A stretch of DNA of 64,000 nucleotides. Source: CAYRXM01 sp964449465. Its GTDB lineage: Bacteria; Chloroflexota; Anaerolineae; JAFGEY01. Shown here piece after piece: positions 52,953 to 61,953 of the stretch. Each line of letters opens with the position of its first letter. Position 1 is the first letter of the stretch. The translations under genes were made by a program, and so were the position numbers. Location: assembly GCA_964449465.1 (NCBI GenBank), contig CAYVBK010000015.1, positions 1 to 64,000 of the forward strand, read 5' to 3'. A model generated the notes under the pieces. The model did not search any database and was not told where the DNA came from. It was given only the letters and a program-made list of their open reading frames with translations.

Positions 52953-52996
52953 ATAATACCACATTTTGCGCGCTTTGTCTTGAGTAAAATTACTCA
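52953..52996 (-). promoter_or_regulatory. Palindrome promoter, second copy
   Basis: TGAGTAA-AA-TTACTCA (52981-52996), AAGACA (52981-52976), 17 bp, TATTAT (52958-52953). It is near-identical to 51073-51116 and drives the secreted protein at 52520-52900. Confidence 0.68.
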
Positions 52997-53042
52997 TTTT
53001 GGGGCGACACTCGGGCAATGACGCCACTTGATCGCCGCCTGC
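52994..53042 (-). pseudogene. Remnant 3' end of a LuxR-type RR gene
   Basis: The final 16 codons match those of the RR gene at 51114-51716 (IKWRHCPSVAPK then TGA), after which similarity stops. Only the 3' end and the promoter box it carries have been kept. The rest of the 324-bp gap holds a terminator. Confidence 0.75.
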
Positions 53043-53108
53043 TGCCGGTTTCACTCCCGGCAGCATTTCGATCCAGATCATTTCTGGGCAGGGGCCTGTT
53101 GCATGATC

Positions 53109-53151
53109 AAAAAATCGAGATACCGCCGACGAGACGGTATCTCGATTTTTT
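53109..53151. terminator. Strong bidirectional terminator
   Basis: AAAAAATCGAGATACCG pairs fully with CGGTATCTCGATTTTTT (17 bp, 9-nt loop). It closes the oxidoreductase transcript ending at 53225 and insulates the RR-remnant region. Confidence 0.85.
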
Positions 53152-53224
53152 TAGAGGCCATTTTGGGACAGAATGCCGCCCTAACAATCCGACAAGGAGC
53201 AACAATTTCCAGGCCGATTCTGAA

Positions 53225-54349
53225 TCAGGCTTCGTCCAGCAGCCCTTCACGCAGCCCCAAAGGCAGCAGGGCCGGGCGCTCGCATGTGCTAGACAATTCA
53301 ACGTGCTGACCGCCGGTCGAAGCGTCGTGGATGGCGTGCATAATGTCCAGAACGTGATAGGTCAGGGCTTCGTTGGCGCGATGACGGCGCGTCTTGCCTT
53401 GCTGCATGGCCCGGAGAGTATAGGCCATATCGGCCAGGCCGAGGCCGCGGCTGTTTTCGGCATAGCCAAAGGCCAACGGTACCTCGCTCCACTCTTTGGC
53501 TCCGGAGCGGCGCAGCAGCACCGGCCCACCAAACGTGTTGGGGTCTGGCACCGAGAGCGATCCTTCGCTGCCGTAAATTTCGATGCGCGGCAGGTTGGCC
53601 GCCCACACATCAAAACTGGTGACGATGGTGGCAATGGCGCCGCCGGCAAAATCCAACACGCCAGCCACATGGGTCGGCACATCTACGATGATTTGGGTGC
53701 CATACTTGGGCTGGCTGGTGATCGTCCGCTCGGCAAAGGTGACGCGGGCCGAGCCAGTGACGCGGCGCACCGGGCCCATCAAATTGACCAGGGCGGTGAG
53801 ATAGTAGGGGCCCATATCAAACATGGGGCCGCCGCCGACCTTGTAGTAAAATTCGGGGTCGGGGTGCCAGCTCTCGTGACCGTGACAGGTCATAAAGGCA
53901 GTGGCCGCCACCGGCTGGCCGATCCAGCCGTCATCAATGAGCTTGCGGCAGGTCTGGATGCCGCCGCCGAGAAAGGTGTCGGGCGCGCCGCCCACCAGCA
54001 GCCCCTTTTCCCGAGCCATCTGGAGCAGCTTTTGGCCATCTTGCCGGGTGATGGTGAGCGGTTTTTCATTGTACACGCTCTTGCCGGCTTGCAAGGCCTT
54101 TATCGCCACCCCGGCATGGGCAATGGGGATGGTGATGTTGAGAACCATGTCAATGTCGGGATCGGCCAACAGTTCATCTACCGAGCAGGCTTTTGGCACG
54201 CCAAACTCGGCGGCGCGGGCCTGGGCGCGTTCGGGGATGAGGTCGGCGCAGGCTACAATGTCAAGGATGTCGAATTTCTTGCCGGCCTTGAAATAGATGG
54301 GGCTGATGTTGCCGCAGCCCACCACACCGATTTTCACTTTTTGCACCAT
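53225..54349 (-). CDS. Gfo/Idh/MocA-family oxidoreductase
   Basis: This 374-aa protein has an N-terminal Rossmann fold (GVVGCGNIS), the EKPL segment (YNEKPLT, about 95) and GGGPMFDMGPYYLTALVNLMGPVRRV in the C-terminal alpha/beta domain. Family members oxidise or reduce sugar or cyclitol substrates with NAD(P). The substrate is not determinable. It is followed by the terminator at 53109-53151. No sugar-transport genes are adjacent. Confidence 0.9.
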   Translation of the reverse strand: MVQKVKIGVVGCGNISPIYFKAGKKFDILDIVACADLIPERAQARAAEFGVPKACSVDELLADPDIDMVLNITIPIAHAGVAIKALQAGKSVYNEKPLTITRQDGQKLLQMAREKGLLVGGAPDTFLGGGIQTCRKLIDDGWIGQPVAATAFMTCHGHESWHPDPEFYYKVGGGPMFDMGPYYLTALVNLMGPVRRVTGSARVTFAERTITSQPKYGTQIIVDVPTHVAGVLDFAGGAIATIVTSFDVWAANLPRIEIYGSEGSLSVPDPNTFGGPVLLRRSGAKEWSEVPLAFGYAENSRGLGLADMAYTLRAMQQGKTRRHRANEALTYHVLDIMHAIHDASTGGQHVELSSTCERPALLPLGLREGLLDEA

Positions 54350-54421
54350 AGTTTTTCTCCTTTGAAAAAACGCAGCGGTTGAATTCAGGTCTTTAGATAT
54401 TTTGCGTTGGCGATCCCCGGT

Positions 54422-55000
54422 TCAGGATCGCTTCATCAACTTCCAACCGGCAGGCAGCACGGCAGCAGCCAGGGCAATCTTGAGCAGGTCGCCGGCCACA
54501 AAAGGCAGCAGTCCCAGTGTGAGGGCAACGCCGCCGACATACAGGCTCAGCCAGGCCAGGCCCAGAGCATAGATGACGACGTTGCCGATCAACATGGCCA
54601 GAGCCGCCGAGAAAACATGGCGATCCCAGCCATACTCGGCCAGCCGACCGGTGGCCCAGGCGGCGGCAACAAAGCCGATCAAATAGCCACCGGTAGGCCC
54701 CAGCAAATAGGCCAGGCCCGATGCACCGCCGGCGAACACGGGCAGCCCGGCCAGGCCTTGGGCGATATAGGCCAGCACGGTCAGCGCAGCGCGGCGACGG
54801 CCCAGCAGCGCACCGAGCAGCAGCACAACCAGGGTTTGCGCCGTGATCGGCACTGGGCTAAAGGGCAGGCGCACGGCGATCTGGGCAGACAGGGCGATGA
54901 GCAGGCTGCCGCCGACAATGAGCAGGGCATCGTAGGCCAAAGCAGCGCGTTTAGCAGCGGGGCGAAGCATGTCGGCATAGGTTGTTGCTTGAACGTTCAT
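54422..55000 (-). CDS. bioY: Biotin transporter substrate-binding subunit BioY
   Basis: ATG at 55000 is preferred, although GGAG is 14 bases upstream; GTG at 55039 could extend it. Six membrane helices carry the BioY signature PITAQTLVVLLLGALLGRRRAALTVLAYIAQGLAGLPVFAGG and LLGPTGGYLIGF pieces. BioY is the S-component of an ECF biotin importer. No energising module is adjacent, as is common. A hairpin at 55037-55065 lies in its leader. Confidence 0.92.
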   Translation of the reverse strand: MNVQATTYADMLRPAAKRAALAYDALLIVGGSLLIALSAQIAVRLPFSPVPITAQTLVVLLLGALLGRRRAALTVLAYIAQGLAGLPVFAGGASGLAYLLGPTGGYLIGFVAAAWATGRLAEYGWDRHVFSAALAMLIGNVVIYALGLAWLSLYVGGVALTLGLLPFVAGDLLKIALAAAVLPAGWKLMKRS

Positions 55001-55036
55001 TGTGGTTTTGTTTTCTCCTTGTTTGATAAAATAAAA

Positions 55037-55065
55037 CACTCGACGCAGGCACGCCTCGTCGAGTG
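55037..55065 (-). promoter_or_regulatory. Hairpin upstream of bioY
   Basis: CACTCGACG and CGTCGAGTG form a 9-bp stem with an 11-nt loop, and on the minus strand TTTTATTTTATC follows. It could be an attenuator in the bioY leader or the 3' end of an unseen transcript. The 351-bp gap 55001-55351 shows nothing else. Confidence 0.5.
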
Positions 55066-55351
55066 CACGGATGGGGATATTTTAGCCCAAGTGAGCAGGA
55101 AAGGCAATTTTGACCATAACCACTCGGCCTACCTTGCAGATCGCGTGATCAGCAAACCGATTTCGACGATAAAAGTCGGTTTCATCAACAAACTTGTGTT
55201 AAGCCTCTGCCAGAATGAGCAGTTACCCTGCCAAAAGATAAACGAACCAAGAGTCATAGTTGAATGAATACTTGCATCGTTTTTTTTTTGAATACAATAA
55301 TATACTAAAAGTCATATTTGCTCTATATCTTGTTAATGAAAGGGTTATAAC

Positions 55352-56230
55352 ATGAGTGAAAAGGTGATTTGTCCTAACTGTGGACATTCCGCTCAAGCAG
55401 GATCCAAGTTTTGTCCTGATTGCGCACATCCACTTGGCCAAACTTTATCTGCTGAGCCATCTGTGTCTGCGCCAAATCAGCCTGCTCAAGCAGCTCTGGC
55501 CAAACCCTCCAAAAAGATTCCGATTTGGTTGATTATCATCGGGATTGTTGTTTTGGGTGGTATCGCTATTTGTTGTATATCAGCTATTCTTTATAAACCT
55601 TCTCCAGAAACAGCAGCAGAATGGACGGTAACTGCTGATGCCAAAAATATTCGAAAAACTGCAACAGCATCGGCTAGAGAAACCGAAACAGCCAGACCAA
55701 CATCGACTCCAACCAACACACCTGCGCCAACCAACACACCTGTGCCAACCAACACACCTGTGCCAACCAACACACCCTTACCTACTGAGACACCTCGTCC
55801 AACTGATACTCCTGCGCCGACGAGTACACCTGGTCCGACTGATACGCCTATGCCAACGAATACACCAACTCCAACAATTACACCTACTCCTGTGCCACTA
55901 GCGCCAACCTGCTCGGAAATGTTCAAAACCAAATCGGGAATGACCGATGTGCAGTGGGATAACTATAAGAAAAATCTAGTTGGCCTATGGGTCGTAGACT
56001 GGAAAGCCAAAGTCCGAGAGGTGGGGGACAAAAGCATACTTGCTGGTGGTTATCCAGTGTATATAGATGTAACCAGTGATTGCAGTCTCTATTATGTTAT
56101 TAAAGATGTAGAAACAGCCCTGAAATTTTCCAAAGGCCAAAGTATTGTTATCACCGGACAGATTAATTCGGTAAATGAATTTTTTGGGATCACGCTTTAT
56201 CTGGAGAACAGTGCTGTCGAGATCAAGTAA
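55352..56230 (+). CDS. Zinc-ribbon, membrane-anchored protein with TP-rich linker
   Basis: A zinc ribbon (CPNCGHSAQAGSKFCPDC) occupies residues 1-30. A membrane helix lies at 56-80. A Thr/Pro-rich spacer of about 75 residues (TNTPVPTNTP-type) leads to a C-terminal beta domain. That domain includes WVVDWKAKVREVG and GQSIVITGQINSVNEFFG, like a small OB-fold or tRNA_anti-like unit, near 195-290. The cytoplasmic ribbon and outside domain suggest signalling or anchoring; the function is unknown. Confidence 0.78.
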   Translation: MSEKVICPNCGHSAQAGSKFCPDCAHPLGQTLSAEPSVSAPNQPAQAALAKPSKKIPIWLIIIGIVVLGGIAICCISAILYKPSPETAAEWTVTADAKNIRKTATASARETETARPTSTPTNTPAPTNTPVPTNTPVPTNTPLPTETPRPTDTPAPTSTPGPTDTPMPTNTPTPTITPTPVPLAPTCSEMFKTKSGMTDVQWDNYKKNLVGLWVVDWKAKVREVGDKSILAGGYPVYIDVTSDCSLYYVIKDVETALKFSKGQSIVITGQINSVNEFFGITLYLENSAVEIK

Positions 56231-56268
56231 AATTTGTTTTGCAAGTTGTTGATATTTTGACGCGCCAG

Positions 56269-57276
56269 TCATCTCTTGGATGGCTGGCGCACTGTTTTTA
56301 AAAAATCCACCGTGCGTCGAGTGGCCTCGGCCATGTCAATCTGCGGACGGTAGCCCAGATCGCGTTTGGCCCGCGAAATATCATAAAAGTGATCCAGAGC
56401 CAACTCGCTGGCTAAAAAGCGGGTCAGGCGCGGCTCGCCGGGCAGGTTCAAGACGCGGTAAACCCATTCCATCGCCCCGCCAACCAGCCGGGCCGTCCAC
56501 AACGGCAGGCACAGCCTGGAAGGGGCTATATCAAGCTGGGCAAACAGAGCCTTGAGCCAACTCCACAAATTGACCGGCTCATCCTGGCTGATGAAATAGA
56601 TCGAGCCGGCTGCCGGCCCCCCCGGTCGCAGAGCGTCGGCGGCAAGAAGATGGGCGCGAGCAGCGTCCTCGACATAGGTCATATCCACCCTGTTTTTCCC
56701 CGCCCCCACCTGCGGCAGGCGGCCCGCCCGCGCTGCCGCAACCACGCGAGGCAGCAGATGATGGTCGCGCGGGCCAAAGATCAGGTGTGGGCGGAGCGAA
56801 CAGGTGAGCAAATTGGGTCCGTTGGCCTGAATGACCCTTTGTTCGCCCAGAGCTTTGGTTTCAGAATAGAAATTTTCGTATTTTTGCGGATAAGGATGAG
56901 ATTCATCTATGCCGGCCTGGGCGATGTTGTCAAAGATCACACTGGGCGAGCTGGTGTAGACCAGCCTGGGCACGCCGTTGGCACGGCAGGCGGCAATGAC
57001 ATTTTCGGTGCCGACCACATTGGCTTGATAGTAGGCTGTTCGCCCGCCCCAAAAGCCGGCTCGCGCCGCCACGTGAAACACCACATCCAGGCCGCGACAT
57101 GCCTCTGCCAAAGCCACCGGCTCTTGGAGGTCGCCTTGCACGGTTTTGGCTCCGGCCTGCTCCAGCTCGGGATAAACCGAGCGCGAGAACGAGATCACCT
57201 GGTCGCCTCGCTGTAACAACTGCTCGACGATATAACGGCCCAAAAAGCCACCGCCGCCGGTGACAAGCGTTTTCAT
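56269..57276 (-). CDS. oleD: 2-alkyl-3-oxoalkanoate reductase OleD-like (extended SDR)
   Basis: This 335-aa extended short-chain dehydrogenase has TGGGGFLGR, VFHVAA and the catalytic Tyr/Lys motif YSETK. The 3-beta-HSD-like segments LRPHLIFGPRDHHLLPR and DMTYVEDAARAHLLA are typical of OleD. OleD reduces the beta-keto acid made by OleA in long-chain olefin synthesis. oleC lies upstream at 59652-61316, separated by a restriction-modification pair. oleA and oleB are not in the window. Confidence 0.85.
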   Translation of the reverse strand: MKTLVTGGGGFLGRYIVEQLLQRGDQVISFSRSVYPELEQAGAKTVQGDLQEPVALAEACRGLDVVFHVAARAGFWGGRTAYYQANVVGTENVIAACRANGVPRLVYTSSPSVIFDNIAQAGIDESHPYPQKYENFYSETKALGEQRVIQANGPNLLTCSLRPHLIFGPRDHHLLPRVVAAARAGRLPQVGAGKNRVDMTYVEDAARAHLLAADALRPGGPAAGSIYFISQDEPVNLWSWLKALFAQLDIAPSRLCLPLWTARLVGGAMEWVYRVLNLPGEPRLTRFLASELALDHFYDISRAKRDLGYRPQIDMAEATRRTVDFLKTVRQPSKR

Positions 57277-57288
57277 TGAGAGACTCCT

Positions 57289-58254
57289 TTACAAGTAGCA
57301 TAGCCAACGCGACAGGGAGGCTATTTGATTCGGTTGATTCAGATTGGCGGCATTGTTCAGCAGGCCACTTTCTAATTGACTCCATATCTCAGCTGCCATC
57401 CTTTTTTCTATCGCTGAGCCGACAAAAAAAGTATACGGGTTTGCCCCGACCTGAGCAAACGATTCGCGGATGCGTTGCAGCGCAGTTCGCGCCGTTTTCC
57501 AGTGCTCATCTGCGCCGGCGGGGTCTATGCCACCTTTGAGTTCGCCCAGAGCCACAAAAGAGGAAGCAAGAGCATAGCCGCTGGACGTCACCTGATCAGG
57601 AATCAGGTTTAACAAACATATATCCACATTGTTTCTGGTTAAAGGAACGGTCAAATTGTAAATCAAAGTGCGGTTTCCATTATCGTTCTGCCAACTCAAA
57701 CCGCGCAGAGATAATTCAATATCCGAGTCATCATAACCCATTTCGACCCATTTGCGGGTTTGGGCATGCTGCCAATGATAGCAAATACCTGCGATACGTA
57801 GAGTAGAAATAATGGCACGGGTTAGTTTTCTCTGTGCCAATGCGCCACCGATATTGCGCATAGAACCACCCAATGTATCACCGCGAGTGAGCAAAAAGCG
57901 AAATATCAGTTCTTCAACAAACTTGTCGCCAGCAGGCTCTAAAAAGTTCTTGATCAATGACTGAATAGCCTGTTCCTGGTCTTGAAGCAGCAAATGGGTC
58001 AGTGCTTTATCTGATAGTCCTGCTGCCGTCAATAGGCCGACATTGATTCCTTTGATAGTCAAAAGATCGGCAGGAGATCGAGCCGCGCAGGCAGCTTGTT
58101 GTATTGCTCTTGCTTCGGCAACAAAAGGTGTTGCCCGACGGTTCTTCTCCAATGCCAACGCAACAAATCCGGCGCGAGTTGCTTCATAAAAAGTTACAAG
58201 GTCATCGCTTGACTGAAGATGGTTTCGGTAATCTGGCACAGACAGGTCATTCAT
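57289..58254 (-). CDS. Type II restriction endonuclease, AvaI/BsoBI-like
   Basis: 321 aa from MNDLSVPDYRN; BsoBI is about 320. The segments GDTLGGSMRNIGG, DICLLNL and GELKGGIDPAGADEHWK show the family's GDxLGG motif and the PD-(D/E)XK catalytic D and ExK. BsoBI/AvaI cut CYCGRG, and this one may as well. ATG overlaps the methyltransferase stop (ATGA), so the pair is translated together. Its base composition is lower in GC than oleC/oleD. Confidence 0.8.
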   Translation of the reverse strand: MNDLSVPDYRNHLQSSDDLVTFYEATRAGFVALALEKNRRATPFVAEARAIQQAACAARSPADLLTIKGINVGLLTAAGLSDKALTHLLLQDQEQAIQSLIKNFLEPAGDKFVEELIFRFLLTRGDTLGGSMRNIGGALAQRKLTRAIISTLRIAGICYHWQHAQTRKWVEMGYDDSDIELSLRGLSWQNDNGNRTLIYNLTVPLTRNNVDICLLNLIPDQVTSSGYALASSFVALGELKGGIDPAGADEHWKTARTALQRIRESFAQVGANPYTFFVGSAIEKRMAAEIWSQLESGLLNNAANLNQPNQIASLSRWLCYL

Positions 58255-59648
58255 TTCTTTCTCCAGATATACACACACTTGCGCAACGATTCACGTCCAT
58301 GCTCGCCCATTTGCTGGCTGCTGTTGCCTTTATCGTTGGGCAAAACGAGAATTTGCTCAACTTGAAAACCCAATCTTTCGGCCAGATCGGAGAGAATCAT
58401 GTCCACCGAGATACTGACTCCAGCATAGCGCACGTTGTCATTGACCATGATCAACGGAGCAGCAGGTTTGAGTACTCGGGCACATTCGGCAATCACGCAG
58501 GCCATTTCATAAAAATACCCTTTTATCATTCTTGGAATACCGTTGTTATTCAACATCTTGCATCTTTTTTGCTCTTCAAGATATATCAAAATAGCCTGTA
58601 CAAGTTCCTGCTCATCGACAGCAGCCAGAGCAACAGTCCAATTGGGATTGATTTGAAGCAGGTCTTTGGCGCGATTCTCTACTGTACAGCTCAACATATC
58701 CTGGCGCAATTGCGCCAGCCCGGCTTCGTTGATGCCAAGCAGGGCCAGTTCCAGCGCATAGGTGCGTGTGTAATCATAGCGATTACAATATGGCGGCGAG
58801 GTGATGATGACATCATAGAAAAGAGAATCCAATTGGGGTAATATATTCAGGCAAGAGCCATTGTACAGATGGATTTTACCGTGTGACAAGGCGGTGGAAA
58901 ACAATCCCAATTGCTGAGGCGGCGCCAGATCGTTCATCATCTCGTTGATCTTGGACTGAATAGCCTGTTCAAAGGTCAAAATTTCTCCCTTGTTAAACGG
59001 TTTTTGCCCAACGCGCCGCCCGGCGCGGTCGTCCCAACGCAAATACTGTCCATCTTTGCGTGTAAAACTAATTGATTCCAGGATGCAAAACAGAGCAAAA
59101 CGTAAAACAGCTTGCATATGCTCGTTTTCTTGCCGAGAGGCCGCCAGGTATTGCGCTATGGCTTGCTGGGTTTCTGGCGGATACGCGCCTCGAGTGATGC
59201 GCAATTCGGGCAGGGTCACTTGCTCTTGAGTCTGCTGCCAGGGTTTATGCACCAGCCAACGTCGCAGCAACTTGGTATCTTGAGGTGTCAATTCCGTTTC
59301 GAGCAACTTTTTGGTCTCGATAATTTGTTGCCCAATAGGGAGTAATTCAATGCCGTCTGCATCGAGTCCTGCTTCGCTGGCAACAAACAATGCCGTGCCG
59401 CTACCGGCAAAAGGATCCAAGAGGATGCCGCGAGGGATATTGCATTTGTGTAAGAAATACTCAACTAACGATGCTGAGAATGCTTCTTTGTACTTGTACC
59501 ACCGATAAACAGGGCGCATTTTGTTGGCCTGAAAACTGACCATGGAACGCGTGAGCGCAGATTGAACGCTCATGCGCCCCTGAAAATGCTGGAACAGTTT
59601 TTGATCGAGTTGTTCGATCTGACCCGGTGTGATGCAGAGATCGGACAT
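58251..59648 (-). CDS. Type II DNA methyltransferase (partner of the AvaI-like nuclease)
   Basis: This 465-aa protein has DPFAGSGT (motif I, about residue 78) before TSPPYCNRYDY (motif IV, about 283). TSPPY favours N4-cytosine methylation and the order FxGxG first marks the alpha or gamma class. The long stretch between them could be the target-recognition part. It starts 3 bp before the oleC stop region and overlaps the nuclease gene. It should protect the host against the nuclease. Confidence 0.88.
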   Translation of the reverse strand: MSDLCITPGQIEQLDQKLFQHFQGRMSVQSALTRSMVSFQANKMRPVYRWYKYKEAFSASLVEYFLHKCNIPRGILLDPFAGSGTALFVASEAGLDADGIELLPIGQQIIETKKLLETELTPQDTKLLRRWLVHKPWQQTQEQVTLPELRITRGAYPPETQQAIAQYLAASRQENEHMQAVLRFALFCILESISFTRKDGQYLRWDDRAGRRVGQKPFNKGEILTFEQAIQSKINEMMNDLAPPQQLGLFSTALSHGKIHLYNGSCLNILPQLDSLFYDVIITSPPYCNRYDYTRTYALELALLGINEAGLAQLRQDMLSCTVENRAKDLLQINPNWTVALAAVDEQELVQAILIYLEEQKRCKMLNNNGIPRMIKGYFYEMACVIAECARVLKPAAPLIMVNDNVRYAGVSISVDMILSDLAERLGFQVEQILVLPNDKGNSSQQMGEHGRESLRKCVYIWRKK

Positions 59649-59651
59649 AGG

Positions 59652-61316
59652 TTATCTTTCTGTTCTGGCCCACCCGGCCAGCTTTTCGCGCTGAATTTTG
59701 GCATTGTGGCGCACGTCTACCGGAAATCGGCCCGGATAAAACAACACGGTCTGGATGCTTGAGGTCAGGGTGTGTGCCGCGCCAAGTCGCAGCAGTTCGG
59801 CGATGAAATGTTGCTTTTCGTCTGCGGTGCGCGGCATTTTGCCCGGTTTGGGTTCGACCACCAGCACCGGCATTTGTTGCCCCGCCGCGCCGACGCCCAC
59901 CAGAGCGGTGCGCGCCACATCGGGGTGAGCGTTGAAAATGGCCTCGCCGCACACCGGCAAGAGCAGCCCCGCCGCTGTTTCGACGCGGTGTTTTTTGCGT
60001 CCGCAGAACCACAGCCGCCCCTGCGCGTCAAAATAGCCCAGATCGCCCATACGATGCCACACCTCGTCGCCCTCGTAAATTTTGGCCTCGGCGGTCTGCT
60101 GTGGCCGGTTGAGGTACACCCGCGTCACCACCGCCCCCTTGATCACGATCTCGCCGACCTGTCCCTGTGGCAAGACCAGCCCTTCATCCCACGCGGGAAT
60201 AGGCGCATCGCCGATGCGGATGATGCGCACCGTGCAGCCAGGGATGGGCCGCCCCACACACATGCCGGCCCCTTGCTCGCTCAAGGCCGCCGTCTCGCCC
60301 AAAATCTCTTGCCCGCTCATCATTGTAATCGGCAGCGCCTCGGTAGCCCCAAAGGGAGTGTACACATCGCCGTGCGGTAAAATGTCGTCTGGCGCGCCGC
60401 CGGCATACTGGCGGATCAACCAGGGCGGCACCGGCGCGCCGGCCATGATAATGCGTCGCAGCGAAGGCAATTGAATATCATTCTCTTGACAATATCGCCC
60501 AACGATTTTCCACACCGTCGGCGAGCCAAACGACGTGGCCACGCCAAAGGTCTGGATGGCCTCGACCAGACGGGCCGGATCGAGCTGCGCCGTCTTGGCC
60601 GGGTCCATGTCGGGCATCACCGTAGTGACGCCGAGGATGGGGTTGAACAGGGCAAAGATGTACAGGCCGGGCAGATCAATGCCGCCCTCCACATAGCCCA
60701 CCTCATCTCGCAGCAACTCGATCTGAGCCTTGAACATGCCGTGCGTAAAGACCACCCCCTTGGGGATGCCGGTGCTGCCCGATGTAAAGGCCACGGCCGC
60801 TTCGTCGGCGGTGGTGGTGGGGGCGACGGCAAAGGGATGGGGGCGGTTGGCACGCACCTGTTCCAGGATCGCCCCGTCCCAACCCCACCTGCGGCCCACG
60901 GTGATGCTGCTTTGCACGGTTTTGAATGGGCTGGGGAACAGTTTGCGCAGCGCGTGGGCAATGGGGATGCCGATCATATGGCTCGGCTCGGTCTCGCGCA
61001 CGCACTGCAAAAAGGGGCGCAGCCCCATACCGGGGTCAATCAGCACCGGCACCGCGCCCATCTTGAGCAGGGCAAACACCAGGGCAATAAAGTCGGGGCT
61101 GGGGCGCACCATCAACAAAACGCGGCGGCCCTGGCCGATGCCATATTCGGTCAGACCGTGCGCGTATTGATCGCAGAGAGCGTTTAATTGATGAAAAGCC
61201 ATCTGCACATATCGAGCGCGGCCGCCTTGTCGTCCGGCCGGAAACAAAATCGCTGGAGAAAAAGGCCGCCGGGCAGCCTGCTCCACCATCGGTTGGGCAA
61301 TGTTGTATCGTTCCAT
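59652..61316 (-). CDS. oleC: OleC-type beta-lactone synthetase (AMP-ligase family)
   Basis: ATG at 61316 is chosen (AAGGAG six bases upstream; 61319 is possible). This 554-aa acyl-adenylate enzyme has the P-loop TSGSTGIPKGV, YTPFGATEALP and GDLGYFDAQGRLWFCGR. OleC turns the 2-alkyl-3-hydroxy acid made by OleD into a beta-lactone on the way to olefins. It is 11 bp after ybaK and 3 bp before the methyltransferase gene. The operon is ybaK, oleC, methyltransferase, nuclease, oleD. Confidence 0.85.
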   Translation of the reverse strand: MERYNIAQPMVEQAARRPFSPAILFPAGRQGGRARYVQMAFHQLNALCDQYAHGLTEYGIGQGRRVLLMVRPSPDFIALVFALLKMGAVPVLIDPGMGLRPFLQCVRETEPSHMIGIPIAHALRKLFPSPFKTVQSSITVGRRWGWDGAILEQVRANRPHPFAVAPTTTADEAAVAFTSGSTGIPKGVVFTHGMFKAQIELLRDEVGYVEGGIDLPGLYIFALFNPILGVTTVMPDMDPAKTAQLDPARLVEAIQTFGVATSFGSPTVWKIVGRYCQENDIQLPSLRRIIMAGAPVPPWLIRQYAGGAPDDILPHGDVYTPFGATEALPITMMSGQEILGETAALSEQGAGMCVGRPIPGCTVRIIRIGDAPIPAWDEGLVLPQGQVGEIVIKGAVVTRVYLNRPQQTAEAKIYEGDEVWHRMGDLGYFDAQGRLWFCGRKKHRVETAAGLLLPVCGEAIFNAHPDVARTALVGVGAAGQQMPVLVVEPKPGKMPRTADEKQHFIAELLRLGAAHTLTSSIQTVLFYPGRFPVDVRHNAKIQREKLAGWARTER

Positions 61317-61327
61317 CATATTCTCCT

Positions 61328-61828
61328 TTATTGATGGTCGTCCGGCTGACCGACAGCGCGAACCCAGCGCGCCTGGGTCACCTGCACCAGGTCGCTCACC
61401 TCGAGTCGCAGGTTGACGCCGCGCTGCCCCGCGCTGACTACCACCTGCGCCAATGCTTGCGCCGAGCGATCCAGGCAAATCTCGAATCCCTTGTTCAGCA
61501 GAGCCAGCGCCGAAATGCCGCCCACTTGCAAGCCGGTCAAGGCTTCAGCATCTTTTTGCGAGGCCATGTGCAGCTTGAACTCGCCCACCGACGCCGCCAG
61601 CAGCTTGAGATTGATTTCGTGCGGGCCAGGCACCATCACCAGCAACGGCTTGGCCGCCCGCTGCACCACCAGAGTCTTGTACACCGTTTCGGGTGGCAGG
61701 CCCAGCGCCTCGGCCACACCCACCGCCGAGTGAATGTCGGGCGAAAAGGTCAGTACCTCATACTCGACATGCCGGGCATCGAGCAGGCGCATGGCATTGG
61801 TGCGCGGAGTTTGGTCTTTTTTAGCCAT
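61328..61828 (-). CDS. ybaK: YbaK/EbsC-type Cys-tRNA(Pro) deacylase
   Basis: This 166-aa protein has a GAGGTGAAACG site. The YbaK/ProRS-associated fold is seen in RNAMRLLDARHVEYEVL, the conserved Lys segment ETVYKTLVV, and GGISALALLNKGFEICLD. It removes misacylated Cys from tRNA(Pro). It is the first gene of the operon that continues with oleC; no promoter was identified with confidence. Confidence 0.9.
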   Translation of the reverse strand: MAKKDQTPRTNAMRLLDARHVEYEVLTFSPDIHSAVGVAEALGLPPETVYKTLVVQRAAKPLLVMVPGPHEINLKLLAASVGEFKLHMASQKDAEALTGLQVGGISALALLNKGFEICLDRSAQALAQVVVSAGQRGVNLRLEVSDLVQVTQARWVRAVGQPDDHQ

Positions 61829-61953
61829 CGTTTCACCTCATCAAACTGTGGGATAGACTGGCAGGCCATTTTACTACAAATGATGGCAAAGCGTAAATGA
61901 TTGCCGTCTCGGCCCTTTGAGGTATTGGAAATCTCGAAAGTCTGAAATTTTGC

